Origin: Paraburkholderia eburnea
GTDB lineage: Bacteria > Pseudomonadota > Gammaproteobacteria > Burkholderiales > Burkholderiaceae
Assembly: GCF_002917095.1 (NCBI RefSeq)
Contig: NZ_PQGA01000008.1
Location: 186,001-250,000, forward strand
Length of the DNA stretch: 64,000 bases
Direction of reading: 5' to 3'
The notes under the pieces were generated by a model, which did no database searches, was not told the DNA's origin, and worked only from the letters and a program-made list of their open reading frames with translations. Of the stretch, positions 1-9,153 are shown piece by piece; position 1 is the stretch's first letter, and each line of letters starts with the position of its first letter. Made by a program: the position numbers and the translations under genes.

Positions 1-89
1 AACCAACGGCAGCCCCAATAGCAACCGTGCTGGCGCGGGTTAGTCGTGATGCGGAACATGCATACGCAATCATTTTGGATGGAGTCAAC

Positions 90-836
90 ATGTCACAAAC
101 TCTCGCAGGAAAAATCGCCCTTGTAACGGGTGGCTCACGCGGCATTGGCGCCGCAACCGCTCTCCAGCTTTCCTCCGAGGGCGCAATTGTCGTGATCAGC
201 TATTCAAACAGTGAGGGCCGGGCGAAAGAGGTCATCGGGAAGATCGAGGCATCCGGTGGAAAGGCCATCGCACTGAAGGCCGATCAGGCGAACCCGGTTG
301 AGGTCAAGGGGCTGGTCGGGGAAGTCGTCAAGCGCTTCGGCAAGCTCGACATTCTGGTCAATAACGCCGGTGTCTTCGAAACGGGCAGCGTCGCCGAAAC
401 CATCGACACATCGGGCTTCGAACGCCAACAACGTATCAATTACGAAGCGGTGGTGACCGCAATTCGCGAAGCCGCCAAGGTCATGGGCGACGGTGGCCGG
501 ATTATCTCTGTCTCCTCGGCCCTTGCACTTCGTTCGACCTGGCCCGGACTGGCTGACTATAGTGCGACAAAGCGTGCCGTCGAAGGCTATACGAAGGGTG
601 CGGCCCGCGATCTGGGTCCCAGGGGCATTACGGTTAATGCCATCGCTGCCGGCTCGACCAATACGGAAATGAATCCGGATAGCAGCCCGTTTGCCGAGGC
701 ACAAGCCGCAGCAACAGCACTCGGTCGTTTTGGGCGCGCCGAGGAAATCGCGTCGGTGGTCGCATTTATCGCGAGCCCTGCCGCGAGCTTTGTCACGGGT
801 TCAATCATCCCTGTTGACGGCGGCTATAGCGCCTGA
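90..836 (+). CDS. SDR family NAD(P)-dependent oxidoreductase
   Basis: Classical short-chain dehydrogenase/reductase of 248 aa, normal for the family. It shows the cofactor motif TGGSRGIG near residue 12, NNAG near residue 90, the catalytic Ser in the SVSS strand, and a YSATK catalytic Tyr/Lys pair. The C-terminal GSIIPVDGGYSA ending is typical of FabG-like SDRs. The open frame extends upstream to 27, but the ATG at 90 has GGAG at 81-84 and begins the conserved N terminus, so it is preferred. The substrate cannot be told from sequence. A decayed SDR stub follows about 100 bp downstream, so the locus may once have held a pair. Confidence 0.9.
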   Translation: MSQTLAGKIALVTGGSRGIGAATALQLSSEGAIVVISYSNSEGRAKEVIGKIEASGGKAIALKADQANPVEVKGLVGEVVKRFGKLDILVNNAGVFETGSVAETIDTSGFERQQRINYEAVVTAIREAAKVMGDGGRIISVSSALALRSTWPGLADYSATKRAVEGYTKGAARDLGPRGITVNAIAAGSTNTEMNPDSSPFAEAQAAATALGRFGRAEEIASVVAFIASPAASFVTGSIIPVDGGYSA

Positions 837-940
837 TGCATAACCCACTGGGCGGCTCGTTCTGAGGCGCCGGATGAAGTCGCACGATTCGCATGTGTCC
901 GGGTCGTGCGGCATTGATTTTCGAAGGAGTAGAGAGAACG

Positions 941-1054
941 GATAGTTCTCCTGTCGTACTCGTCACCGGAGCGCTTTCCTGGATCGGCCGCGCAACGGCC
1001 CTTGCCTTCGCCAGGGAGCAGGCAACGGTCGCTCGCGGGGCTGCATGCATCTCG
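941..1054 (+). pseudogene. N-terminal fragment of a second SDR oxidoreductase
   Basis: Reading from 953 the frame gives VVLVTGALSWIGRATALAF followed by AREQATV, an SDR Rossmann start in which the usual TGxxxGIG reads TGALSWIG. It ends at a TGA at 1055 after about 35 codons. A GAAGGAG ribosome-binding sequence at 923-929 sits just upstream, but no start codon survives at the right distance (GTA is found there). This looks like the 5' end of a lost SDR gene. The bases from 1055 to 1240 hold no gene that I can support. Confidence 0.6.
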
Positions 1055-1240
1055 TGAGACAGATCCCGGGCAGGAACGGCCAGTCGACCTGGTCATCCAG
1101 ATCGTCGACAATCATCCGTCTGTCCAGGAACCGCCCGGAGATGTATATGTGTCGTGGATCAGGATAAACGGAACTGAGTTGGATACGGCCTGGTCTCCCG
1201 TCGTACTCGCTTAACACAGCACCAACAACGAAACTTCGGC

Positions 1241-1768
1241 ATGTCAACGACGTACCTGCGCCAGTATTACCAGAACATTGAACAATGGTTGGCGCGACCA
1301 TACGGAGCCGAAAGCTTTGCGATGACGCTTGGGGCGAGATTCGCTATCATTTCCATCGCTATATGCCTTTCAATATCCGCCCAGATCGCCATCAGCGCGG
1401 CCTTGTTCGCATTTACTGGGAAAAGGTCACTCGCGCCTCAAGCTCTGGCTGGATATTCCAACATGATGCAGCTATTTGGCGACTCGCTCTTAGCACCTTT
1501 GCTAGAAACACTGCTCGTTCAAGTCTCCGGGATTTTCATATTCCGTAGATTGCTGCGTGCGAACTGGACAGTATCGTGCGTCGCAGTGGGGTGTATTTTT
1601 GGTGCGCTGCACGGGTATGGGGGTGCGGCGTTGCTGAAGCTATCGCTAACCGGAATCCTGCTTACAGCGGTGTATGTGATCGAAAAGAGAAAAAGCGGCA
1701 AGCCGATACTAATGACGTTTGTCACGCACAGCATCTACAACACGATTTTGTGGATGGGCCGGAATTAG
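1241..1768 (+). CDS. CPBP-family intramembrane metalloprotease-like protein
   Basis: Protein of 175 aa with several hydrophobic segments. It carries the three CPBP (Abi/CAAX protease and bacteriocin-processing) landmarks in order: an APLLETLL segment near residue 85 that matches APxxEE, FGALHG near residue 126 that supplies the first His, and THSIYN near residue 161 that supplies HxxxN. The second Glu of the usual EExxxR motif is Thr, and the Arg is not at its usual spacing. It may therefore be divergent or non-proteolytic. Base composition is lower in GC than the neighbours, which suits acquisition. The ATG at 1241 is used; no strong Shine-Dalgarno is seen. Confidence 0.7.
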   Translation: MSTTYLRQYYQNIEQWLARPYGAESFAMTLGARFAIISIAICLSISAQIAISAALFAFTGKRSLAPQALAGYSNMMQLFGDSLLAPLLETLLVQVSGIFIFRRLLRANWTVSCVAVGCIFGALHGYGGAALLKLSLTGILLTAVYVIEKRKSGKPILMTFVTHSIYNTILWMGRN

Positions 1769-2036
1769 GGCCGGTGTTCGCGCGGCTGAGCGACGCGGAC
1801 GGCGCCGCGCGGCCACAACCCGCCGTTCTACAAGCGGACGAACCTGTCATTGGAGCGACTGCATCGATATGGCGGAGCAAACCGACGTGTTAATCAGGAG
1901 AGCCGGACGGCGTTCGGACGCTGTCCGGCCACAACGAGCCATTCGACACGCCTGCAGCAGTCGTCAACAATCTGGCCTCGAAGCTTCCCACTCGTCACGG
2001 CCAGCCCGCTGCCCAATCTCAAAGTGCGAGGCCGTA
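1769..2036. other. intergenic stretch, no gene supported
   Basis: Short frames cross this stretch in all three forward phases, but none has recognisable protein similarity or a convincing ribosome-binding site. It joins two anomalous genes and is probably decayed sequence. Confidence 0.4.
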
Positions 2037-2402
2037 ATGGACGAAAGTGACTCGTCGCTCGATAGCCGACTTCAACGCTTCCTGGCAGACCGGGCTGTAA
2101 CCGGCGCTTCCGTGGCATACGTGCGCGAAGACGCGATCGACGCTGCCGCGACTGGCCTGAAAGACGAAGCCACGGCTGATGTCATTACAGTCGACACCGT
2201 GTTTCCAGTGGCGTCGCTAACGAAGCCAATCGTATCGTACGCTGTGCTCCAGCTTGTGGATGCTGGCGTGCTGGATCTCGACGAACCGCTCTCTCGTTCG
2301 ATTGCGCCAGTCGTACCTGACGATCCGTTGTCTGCTCTCATTACCCTGCGCCATGTCCTGACACACACGTGTGGTCTAACAGCAATCGCGGGTTGCGACT
2401 GA
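2037..2402 (+). pseudogene. Truncated serine hydrolase (beta-lactamase / EstB-type)
   Basis: The frame from the ATG at 2037 encodes a clear N-terminal beta-lactamase-fold serine hydrolase. VFPVASLTKPIVSYAVLQL contains the SxxK active-site motif (SLTK) near residue 60. It is followed by DLDEPLSRSIAP and LRHVLTHTCGL, both typical of class C-like esterases. The frame stops at 2400-2402 after 121 codons, whereas the family is usually 350-430 aa with a Tyr motif and a later HxG motif, both absent here. No continuation with matching motifs was seen in the other frames downstream, so most of the gene is lost. Confidence 0.75.
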
Positions 2403-2768
2403 TGGAAGACGTTACCCGCGACATATTGCCAGGAAACCATGCTGCGATTCGTTGGCTGGCAGAGAACGTCGGCGAATAAGCTTGCAACAGGAACATTGCT
2501 CCCGCATTGGCGCAACTCAGGTCCTGTGAGTCGGTCGTTCTGCATCCGTTTGTCGCCCGCCTGCGAGCTAAAGGCATTGTTCGACAAGCTCAGGCCAAAG
2601 TCCGCTTGCCAGGCCAGCACGACTGTCGCGCCAGGGCGGACAAAGCGTCTCCCATCGGGATGTTTATCCGGTCAGCCGTAGCAGCCATACTGTCGCTCAT
2701 TCACAGGGAAAGGCCGTGGTCTCGACGCACAGCTCCCTGCCACGAGGCTCACTCACGACGCGACGGAC
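2403..2768. other. Decayed stretch between serine-hydrolase fragment and chaC-like gene
   Basis: No supported gene. One forward frame (about 2370-2476) reads a protein-like segment containing RGLRLMEDVTRDILPGNHAA and ending at TAA. I do not recognise it, and it does not resemble the missing part of the serine hydrolase. The rest looks like non-coding remnant. Confidence 0.4.
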
Positions 2769-3470
2769 ATGCTTACCAAAGACGCAATCGACTCAGGCAG
2801 CTACCTCCAGCATTTCGAATCGATAGCCGGGCTGTGGACACTGGAGCAGATTGACGCGTCGCTTCGACACACCCTGCGTGCGAAGCCATCTCCCGTAGAA
2901 CACGTGTGGATATTCGCCTACGGATCGCTGATGTGGAATCCGATGATCGAATTCGAAGCATGCCGGGTCGCGACGCTCGCCGGATGGCAGCGCAGCTTTT
3001 GTCTCAACATGACGATCGGCCGCGCGACTAGCGCGGAACCCGGTCGGATGCTCGCGCTGTGCCCCGAAGGCACAACGCACGGCCTCGCGTTTCAACTACA
3101 GACAGCCACGCTCAACGAGGAATTGCGGCGCGTCTGGATTCGCGAAATGGCGCTGGGATCATACCGGCCGATATGGGCGCCGGTGCAACTCGAGAATGGC
3201 GCTGCGACGCCGGCAATCGTGTTCGTCGCGGACGAGTCAAGCGCGCAGTTCCGCACGGACGCGACCGTCGACACCGTGGCGCCCCTCATCGGCAGCGCCT
3301 CGGGGAAATTCGGCACAAATACCGAATATCTCTTCAAACTCCATGCCACGCTCACGACGTGGCGGCTCACCGATGCATATATCGAGTCGATCGTCGCTGC
3401 GATGCCGGACGATGTTCAACGTACGATTGAAATGCCCGCCTCACGCCTGGTTTGTTTGAACGAAAAGTAA
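2769..3470 (+). CDS. Gamma-glutamylcyclotransferase, ChaC-like
   Basis: Protein of 233 aa in the ChaC/GGCT fold. Members cleave gamma-glutamyl bonds, typically glutathione, to 5-oxoproline and Cys-Gly in the cytosol. The diagnostic substrate loop reads VWIFAYGSLMWNP near residue 47 (YGSL motif), followed by a GWQRSFCL strand that ChaC proteins usually show. The length matches bacterial ChaC proteins. The glutathione link is family knowledge, not shown by the sequence. It stands alone, 28 bp ahead of a LysR gene on the same strand. Confidence 0.85.
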   Translation: MLTKDAIDSGSYLQHFESIAGLWTLEQIDASLRHTLRAKPSPVEHVWIFAYGSLMWNPMIEFEACRVATLAGWQRSFCLNMTIGRATSAEPGRMLALCPEGTTHGLAFQLQTATLNEELRRVWIREMALGSYRPIWAPVQLENGAATPAIVFVADESSAQFRTDATVDTVAPLIGSASGKFGTNTEYLFKLHATLTTWRLTDAYIESIVAAMPDDVQRTIEMPASRLVCLNEK

Positions 3471-3498
3471 GCCGCTTTTCGAGGCATGACGATAAACC

Positions 3499-4494
3499 AT
3501 GGACAAATTTCAGGCGATGCGCGTCTTCACTCGCGTAGTGGAGTGCAACAGCTTTTCCGCCGCGGCCGATTCGCTACAGATGCCGCGCTCCTCCGTCACC
3601 ACCTGTATTCAGCAGCTTGAGTCCTGGCTGAAAGTCCGCCTGCTCAATCGCACCACCCGGCGCGTTCGCGCGACGCCCGATGGCACGGCCTACTATGAAC
3701 GCTGCGTGCGGATTCTCGCGGAAGTCGAAGACTCGGAGGCCTCCTTTTCCACGCTGGTTTCGCCGCGCGGCAAGCTCAAGGTCGACCTTCCTGGCTCGCT
3801 CAGCCGCCTAGTCGTCGTTCCGGCGCTCCACGAATTTCACGCGCGGTATCCCGACATTGACCTGATGCTCGGCGTGAGCGACAAACCCGCCGATCTCGTG
3901 CAGGAAGGCGTGGATTGCGCGATCCGTATGGGTCACTTGCCCGATTCGGCGCTCGTTGCGAAACGCATTGGTGCGTCCGAATTCGTGACCGTCGCAAGCC
4001 CCGGCTATCTTGCGCGATACGGCAAGCCGGACACATTGGGTGATCTGCAGTCGCACGTCGCCGTCAATTACTTTTCGAGCCGGACCGGGCGCATCGTCGA
4101 AATGGATTTCGTGCAGCAAAGCAAACCTGTACGCGTCCCCTTGCATTCGAAGCTCGCCGTCAATGATGCAGACGCCTATCTCCAATGCGGATTGCAGGGG
4201 CTGGGACTGATCCAGATTCCGCGCTTCCTCGCTTCCGGGCATTTGCGTGCCGGCGATCTCGTCGAAGTGCTGGGCCGCTGGCGCCCTCTGCCCTTGCCGA
4301 TCTGGGCGGTTTATCCGCAGAGCCGCCATCTCTCACCGCAGGTGCGCGTCTTCGTCGAGTGGATAGAACAGCAATTCGACGCCTGTTACCTGCTTCGCAA
4401 ACAGGCAACGCGGTCGCCGATTGCGGCGCCCATGACCGCTTCCAGCGCGTACGAAGGCGCCGCCGCCCACAGCCAGGCGGTCATGACGAACTGA
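3499..4494 (+). CDS. LysR-family transcriptional regulator upstream of RND operon
   Basis: LysR-type regulator of 331 aa. The N-terminal winged helix-turn-helix spans about residues 1-60 (MRVFTRVVECNSFSAAADSL, then SSVTTCIQQLE and LLNRTTRRV). A periplasmic-binding-like effector domain follows to about residue 300, with a short Ala/Ser-rich tail. It lies 199 bp upstream of, and in the same direction as, a MexEF/BpeEF-like efflux operon. MexT/BpeT are LysR activators of such operons, so control of the pump is a reasonable inference. The 4495-4693 gap should hold the operon promoter. Confidence 0.88.
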   Translation: MDKFQAMRVFTRVVECNSFSAAADSLQMPRSSVTTCIQQLESWLKVRLLNRTTRRVRATPDGTAYYERCVRILAEVEDSEASFSTLVSPRGKLKVDLPGSLSRLVVVPALHEFHARYPDIDLMLGVSDKPADLVQEGVDCAIRMGHLPDSALVAKRIGASEFVTVASPGYLARYGKPDTLGDLQSHVAVNYFSSRTGRIVEMDFVQQSKPVRVPLHSKLAVNDADAYLQCGLQGLGLIQIPRFLASGHLRAGDLVEVLGRWRPLPLPIWAVYPQSRHLSPQVRVFVEWIEQQFDACYLLRKQATRSPIAAPMTASSAYEGAAAHSQAVMTN

Positions 4495-4693
4495 TAATCG
4501 GCACATAGCGATTGTCGCTTCGAGAGATACAAAGCGACCACGTTTCCCTACTTTATTCCCCGAAACGCGACGCCCATACTCCCGTCAACGCTCGCCGCCC
4601 AGCGTTGAGCTTCGAAGATCGTCGGGCATGAACCAGATCCCCAACTCAAAGATTTCGCTCACAGTAATTTCTTATTAATTAGGAATTCAAATT

Positions 4694-5869
4694 ATGTACG
4701 CGCATCGCAAGCGGCTCGGCGCCGCGCTAGGTTCTCTGGCCGTCATAGGCGCCGTCGCCGGTTTTGGCTACTTCCGCGGCGATCTGGCAAGCCCCGTTGT
4801 TACAGCCCACGCTGCCGACACTCAGCCAACCGCCACCGAAGTCGACGTCGCGACCGTGCTGTCGCAAACCATCACCGACTGGCAAAGCTATTCGGGGCGG
4901 CTCGAAGCCATTGACCGGGTGGACGTCAAGCCGCTCGTGTCGGGCGCGATCGTCGCCGTACACGTCAAGGACGGCGCGCTCGTGAAGCAGGGCGACCCGC
5001 TCTTCACGATCGACCCGCGCCCCTACCAGGCCGAAGTCGACCGCGCGGCCGCGCAACTCGCCGCCGCTCAGGCGCGTGCAACGTACACCGCAACCGATGC
5101 AGCGCGCGCCAATCGTCTGCTCGCCGATGACGCCGTCGCGAAGCGCGACTACGACGAGAAACAGAACGCAATGCGCGAAGCCGCCGCCGCCGTCAAAGCC
5201 GCCCAGGCCGCGCTCGAAGCCGCACAGGTGAACCTCGGCTATACGAACGTGGCCGCGCCTGTGAGCGGCCGCGCATCGCGCGCGGAGCTCACCGTGGGCA
5301 ACGTGGTGACGGCGGCCGCCAACGCGCCCGTACTGACCACGCTCGTTTCGGTTTCCCCGATCTACGCGTCGTTCGACGTCGACGAGCAAACGTATCTCCA
5401 GTACCTCGGCCGCGATCGCAATGCGAAGGTGCCGGTCGCAGTCGGCCTCGCGAACGAAGACGGCTATTCGCGCAAGGGCGTCATCACGTCGGTCGACAAC
5501 CGGCTGGATACGACGTCGGCGACGATTCGCGTCCGCGCGACGCTAGAAAACAGCGACGGCGCGCTCGTGCCCGGTCTCTATGCGCGCGTTCGCGTGGGCG
5601 GTGGCGCGCCCCATCCCGCGATCCTCATCGACGACGCCGCCGTGGGCACCGATCAGGCACGCAAGTACGTGCTCGTCGTCGACGCCTCGAACAAGGTCCA
5701 GTACCGCGAAGTCAAGCTCGGTGCAATGCATGACAACCTGCGCGTGATCAGCGCGGGCCTGAAGCCAGGCGAGCGCATCGTCGTCAACGGCCTCATGCGC
5801 GCGCGTCCCAACGACACCGTCGCCCCGCACATGGTTGACATGACGGGCGCAGCGAAAACGGCCAGCTAA
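4694..5869 (+). CDS. RND efflux periplasmic adaptor subunit (MexE/BpeE-like)
   Basis: Membrane fusion protein of 391 aa that bridges the inner-membrane RND pump and the outer-membrane channel. There is one hydrophobic N-terminal segment (residues 10-25). The first lipoyl half is near residue 75 (VDVKPLVSGAIVAVHVKDGA), then comes an Ala-rich alpha-helical hairpin (about 110-175) and the second lipoyl half (NLGYTNVAAPVSGRASRAEL). Beta-barrel and membrane-proximal domains follow. It is the first gene of the operon, with the pump starting 18 bp after its stop. The ATG at 4694 follows an AGGA at 4681-4684. Confidence 0.93.
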   Translation: MYAHRKRLGAALGSLAVIGAVAGFGYFRGDLASPVVTAHAADTQPTATEVDVATVLSQTITDWQSYSGRLEAIDRVDVKPLVSGAIVAVHVKDGALVKQGDPLFTIDPRPYQAEVDRAAAQLAAAQARATYTATDAARANRLLADDAVAKRDYDEKQNAMREAAAAVKAAQAALEAAQVNLGYTNVAAPVSGRASRAELTVGNVVTAAANAPVLTTLVSVSPIYASFDVDEQTYLQYLGRDRNAKVPVAVGLANEDGYSRKGVITSVDNRLDTTSATIRVRATLENSDGALVPGLYARVRVGGGAPHPAILIDDAAVGTDQARKYVLVVDASNKVQYREVKLGAMHDNLRVISAGLKPGERIVVNGLMRARPNDTVAPHMVDMTGAAKTAS

Positions 5870-5887
5870 CCCTGCCGGGAGTCCATC

Positions 5888-8800
5888 ATGAACATCTCGA
5901 AGTTCTTCATCGACCGGCCTATTTTCGCGGCCGTGTTGTCGGTGGTGATTCTCCTCGCGGGCATCATCGCCTTGACGCAATTACCGACCGCCGAATATCC
6001 GGAAGTCGTGCCGCCTTCGGTCGTCGTTCGCGCGCAGTATCCTGGCGCCAACCCGAAAGTGATCGCGGAGACCGTTGCCGCGCCCATCGAGGAACAGATC
6101 AACGGCGTCGAAAACATGCTCTACATGCAGTCGCAGGCCAACAGCGACGGCAACATGACGACGACCGTGACCTTCAAGCTCGGCACCGACCCGGACAAGG
6201 CCCAGCAGCTCGTGCAGAACCGCGTGTCGCAAGCCATGCCGCGGCTTCCCGAGGACGTGCAGCGCCTTGGCGTCACGACCGTCAAGTCATCGCCAACGCT
6301 CACCATGGGCGTGAATCTCGTTTCGCCGAACGACCGCTACGACCTCACGTATCTGCGCAACTATGCGCTCATCAACATCAAGGACCGCTTCGCGCAGGTT
6401 CCGGGCGTGGGCGAGGTGGTGCTGTGGGGTTCAGGCGATTATTCGATGCGCGTGTGGCTCGATCCCACCAAGGTTGCGCGCCAGAACCTCACCGCCGCCG
6501 ACGTCGTGAAGGCGATTCGCGAGCAGAACGTGCAGGTGGCGGCCGGTATCGTCGGCGGCGCGCCGATGAGCACGAATATTCCGCTGCAATTGAGCGTGAA
6601 TGCGCAAGGCCGCCTCAAAAGCGAAGACGAGTTCCGCAACATCGTCCTCAAGACTTCCGCCGATGGCGCGATCACGCATCTGGGCGATGTCGCGCGCGTG
6701 GAAATGGGGGCATCGGATTACGCGCTGCGCGCGGGCATCGACGGCAAGAAGGCTGTGCAAATCATCATCTTTCAGCAGCCCAACGCGAATTCGCTGCAGA
6801 TTTCCGATGACATCCGCAAGCTCACGGCCGAAATGCAAAAGGACATGCCCGAAGGCGTGAAAGCCGAGATCGTCTACGACCCGACGCAGTTCGTGCGCGA
6901 GAGCATCGACGCCGTGGTGCACACGCTGTTCGAGGCCATCGTGCTGGTCGTCATCGTCGTGATCGTGTTCCTGCAAACCTGGCGCGCCTCGCTGATCCCG
7001 CTGCTTGCCGTGCCGGTATCGATCGTGGGCACGTTCTCGCTGATGCTGGCGTTCGGCTTCACCATCAACGCGCTTTCGCTGTTCGGCATGGTGCTCGCGA
7101 TCGGCATTGTCGTCGACGACGCGATCGTGGTGGTCGAAAACGTCGAGCGCAATATCGCGGCGGGGTTGAGTCCGCTCGAAGCGTCATACGAGGCGATGCG
7201 CGAAGTGAGCGGCCCGATCATCGCCATCGCGCTCACGCTCGTGGCGGTGTTCGTGCCGCTCGCGTTCATGTCGGGCCTGACGGGCCAGTTCTACAAGCAG
7301 TTCGCGATGACCATCGCCATCTCGACGGTGATCTCCGCGTTCAACTCGCTCACGCTTTCGCCCGCGCTTTCCGCGCTGCTCCTCAAGGACCATCGCGCGC
7401 CGAAAGACGGTCTGACGCGTGCCATGGACCACGTTTTCGGGCCTTTCTTCAACCTCTTCAACAAGGTATTCCAGCGCGGCTCCGAAGCTTATGGCAAGGG
7501 TGTGAGCGGTATCGTCAACCGCAAGCTCGCGATGATGGTCGTCTATGGCGTGCTGCTCGGCGGCACGCTGCTGCTCGGCAAGAACGTGCCCGGCGGCTTC
7601 GTGCCGGCGCAGGACAAGGACTACTTCGTCAGCATCCTGCAGTTGCCCGCCGGCGCGTCGCTCGATCGCACCGAGAAAGTCGTCGACGAAATGGGCGAGA
7701 TCGCGCGCCGCCAGCCCGGCGTGAAGCACACCACCGAGTTCCCGGGCCTGTCCGTGACGGGCCTCATGAACTCGTCGAGCAGCGGCCTCGTGTTCTCGGT
7801 CACCAATCCCTCGAAAGAGCGCGGCAAGGGCGAAAAGGCGGCCGATATCGTCGGCGGGCTGAACGCGCAATACGCGCGCATCAAGGACGCCGCGATCGCG
7901 ACGTTTCCGCCTCCGCCGGTTCAGGGGCTTGGCACGATCGGCGGCTTCAAGCTGCAGATCGAGGACCGCGGCGCGCTGGGTTACGAAGCGCTGAACCAGG
8001 CCACCCAGGCGTTCCTCGCGGCGGCCGCGAAAGCGCCCGAACTCGGACCCGCGTTTTCGAGCTATCAAATCAATGTGCCGCAACTGAACGTGCAACTGGA
8101 CCGCGAGAAGGCGAAGCAACTGGGTATCTCGGTGACGGACGTTTTCGACACGATGCAGATCTATCTCGGTTCGCTCTACGTGAACGACTTCAACAAGTTC
8201 GGCCGCGTCTACCAGGTGCGCGCGCAGGCCGACGCGCCGTTTCGGGCGACAGCGCAAAGCATCCTCGATTTGAAGACGCGCAACGACAAGGGCGAGATGG
8301 TGCCGCTCTCCTCGGTCGTGAAGGTCACGCCGACGTATGGCCCAGAAATGGTGGTGCGCTACAACGGCTACCTCGCCGCCGACATCAATGGCGGACCGGC
8401 GCCCGGCTATTCGTCGGGTCAGGCGATGGCGGCGGTCGAGCGCATTGCCGCGCAGACCTTGCCGCGCGGCATCAAGTTCGAATGGACCGATCTCACGTAC
8501 CAGCAGATCCTCACGGGTAACGCCGCGTTGTGGGTGTTTCCCATCAGCGTGCTGCTCGTGTTCCTCGTGCTCGCGGCCATGTACGAAAGCCTCACGCTGC
8601 CGCTCGCCATCCTGCTGATCGTGCCGATGAGCATTCTTTCGGCCCTGTTTGGCGTCTGGCTCACGCGCGGCGACAACAACATCTTCACGCAGATCGGGCT
8701 GATGGTGCTCGTCGGTCTCTCCGCGAAGAACGCCATCCTGATCGTGGAATTCGCGCGCGAACTGGAGATGCAAGGGCGCTCGATCGTGCGCGCCGCGATC

Positions 8801-9142
8801 GAAGCGAGCCGCCTGCGCCTGCGTCCGATCCTCATGACGTCGATCGCTTTCATCATGGGTGTCATTCCGCTCGTGATCTCGACCGGAGCCGGCTCGGAAA
8901 TGCGTCGCGCCATGGGCATCGCCGTGTTCTTCGGCATGTTGGGCGTGACGCTCTTCGGCCTGCTGCTCACGCCGGTGTTCTACGTGATGCTGCGCAAGCT
9001 CGCAGGCGGTAAGCCGCTCAAGGACAAGCACGGCCGTCACCCACACATTCACGGCCCCGACGGGCACGAGGCCGGCCCCGACAACGAACGCGCCGCGTCC
9101 GCAGCGACCCGCGCCATTCGCGAATCCGCGACTCACGAATAA
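5888..9142 (+). CDS. RND multidrug efflux permease, HAE1 family (MexF/BpeF-like)
   Basis: Inner-membrane proton/drug antiporter of 1084 aa, close to the usual 1050. It starts MNISKFFIDRPIFAAVLSVV as HAE1 pumps do. The TM4 segment has the proton-relay Asp pair in LAIGIVVDDAIVVVENVE, and the two large periplasmic loops and twelve TM segments are in the expected places. The last 45 residues form an unusual His-rich hydrophilic tail (KHGRHPHIHGPDGHEAGP). GGGAG precedes the ATG. The adaptor lies upstream and the outer-membrane factor starts 11 bp downstream, so the three form one operon. The substrate range cannot be told from sequence. Confidence 0.95.
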   Translation: MNISKFFIDRPIFAAVLSVVILLAGIIALTQLPTAEYPEVVPPSVVVRAQYPGANPKVIAETVAAPIEEQINGVENMLYMQSQANSDGNMTTTVTFKLGTDPDKAQQLVQNRVSQAMPRLPEDVQRLGVTTVKSSPTLTMGVNLVSPNDRYDLTYLRNYALINIKDRFAQVPGVGEVVLWGSGDYSMRVWLDPTKVARQNLTAADVVKAIREQNVQVAAGIVGGAPMSTNIPLQLSVNAQGRLKSEDEFRNIVLKTSADGAITHLGDVARVEMGASDYALRAGIDGKKAVQIIIFQQPNANSLQISDDIRKLTAEMQKDMPEGVKAEIVYDPTQFVRESIDAVVHTLFEAIVLVVIVVIVFLQTWRASLIPLLAVPVSIVGTFSLMLAFGFTINALSLFGMVLAIGIVVDDAIVVVENVERNIAAGLSPLEASYEAMREVSGPIIAIALTLVAVFVPLAFMSGLTGQFYKQFAMTIAISTVISAFNSLTLSPALSALLLKDHRAPKDGLTRAMDHVFGPFFNLFNKVFQRGSEAYGKGVSGIVNRKLAMMVVYGVLLGGTLLLGKNVPGGFVPAQDKDYFVSILQLPAGASLDRTEKVVDEMGEIARRQPGVKHTTEFPGLSVTGLMNSSSSGLVFSVTNPSKERGKGEKAADIVGGLNAQYARIKDAAIATFPPPPVQGLGTIGGFKLQIEDRGALGYEALNQATQAFLAAAAKAPELGPAFSSYQINVPQLNVQLDREKAKQLGISVTDVFDTMQIYLGSLYVNDFNKFGRVYQVRAQADAPFRATAQSILDLKTRNDKGEMVPLSSVVKVTPTYGPEMVVRYNGYLAADINGGPAPGYSSGQAMAAVERIAAQTLPRGIKFEWTDLTYQQILTGNAALWVFPISVLLVFLVLAAMYESLTLPLAILLIVPMSILSALFGVWLTRGDNNIFTQIGLMVLVGLSAKNAILIVEFARELEMQGRSIVRAAIEASRLRLRPILMTSIAFIMGVIPLVISTGAGSEMRRAMGIAVFFGMLGVTLFGLLLTPVFYVMLRKLAGGKPLKDKHGRHPHIHGPDGHEAGPDNERAASAATRAIRESATHE

Positions 9143-9153
9143 GGAGCATCATC

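Noticed and set aside
2370..2476. Protein-like frame overlapping the end of the serine-hydrolase stub
   Set aside because: No family recognised and it does not restore the hydrolase; kept only as a note in the gap entry.
7184..9136. Long open frame (650 codons) on the - strand opposite the RND permease
   Set aside because: Runs antisense to a certain gene and has Arg/His/Glu-rich, repetitive composition typical of high-GC shadow frames.
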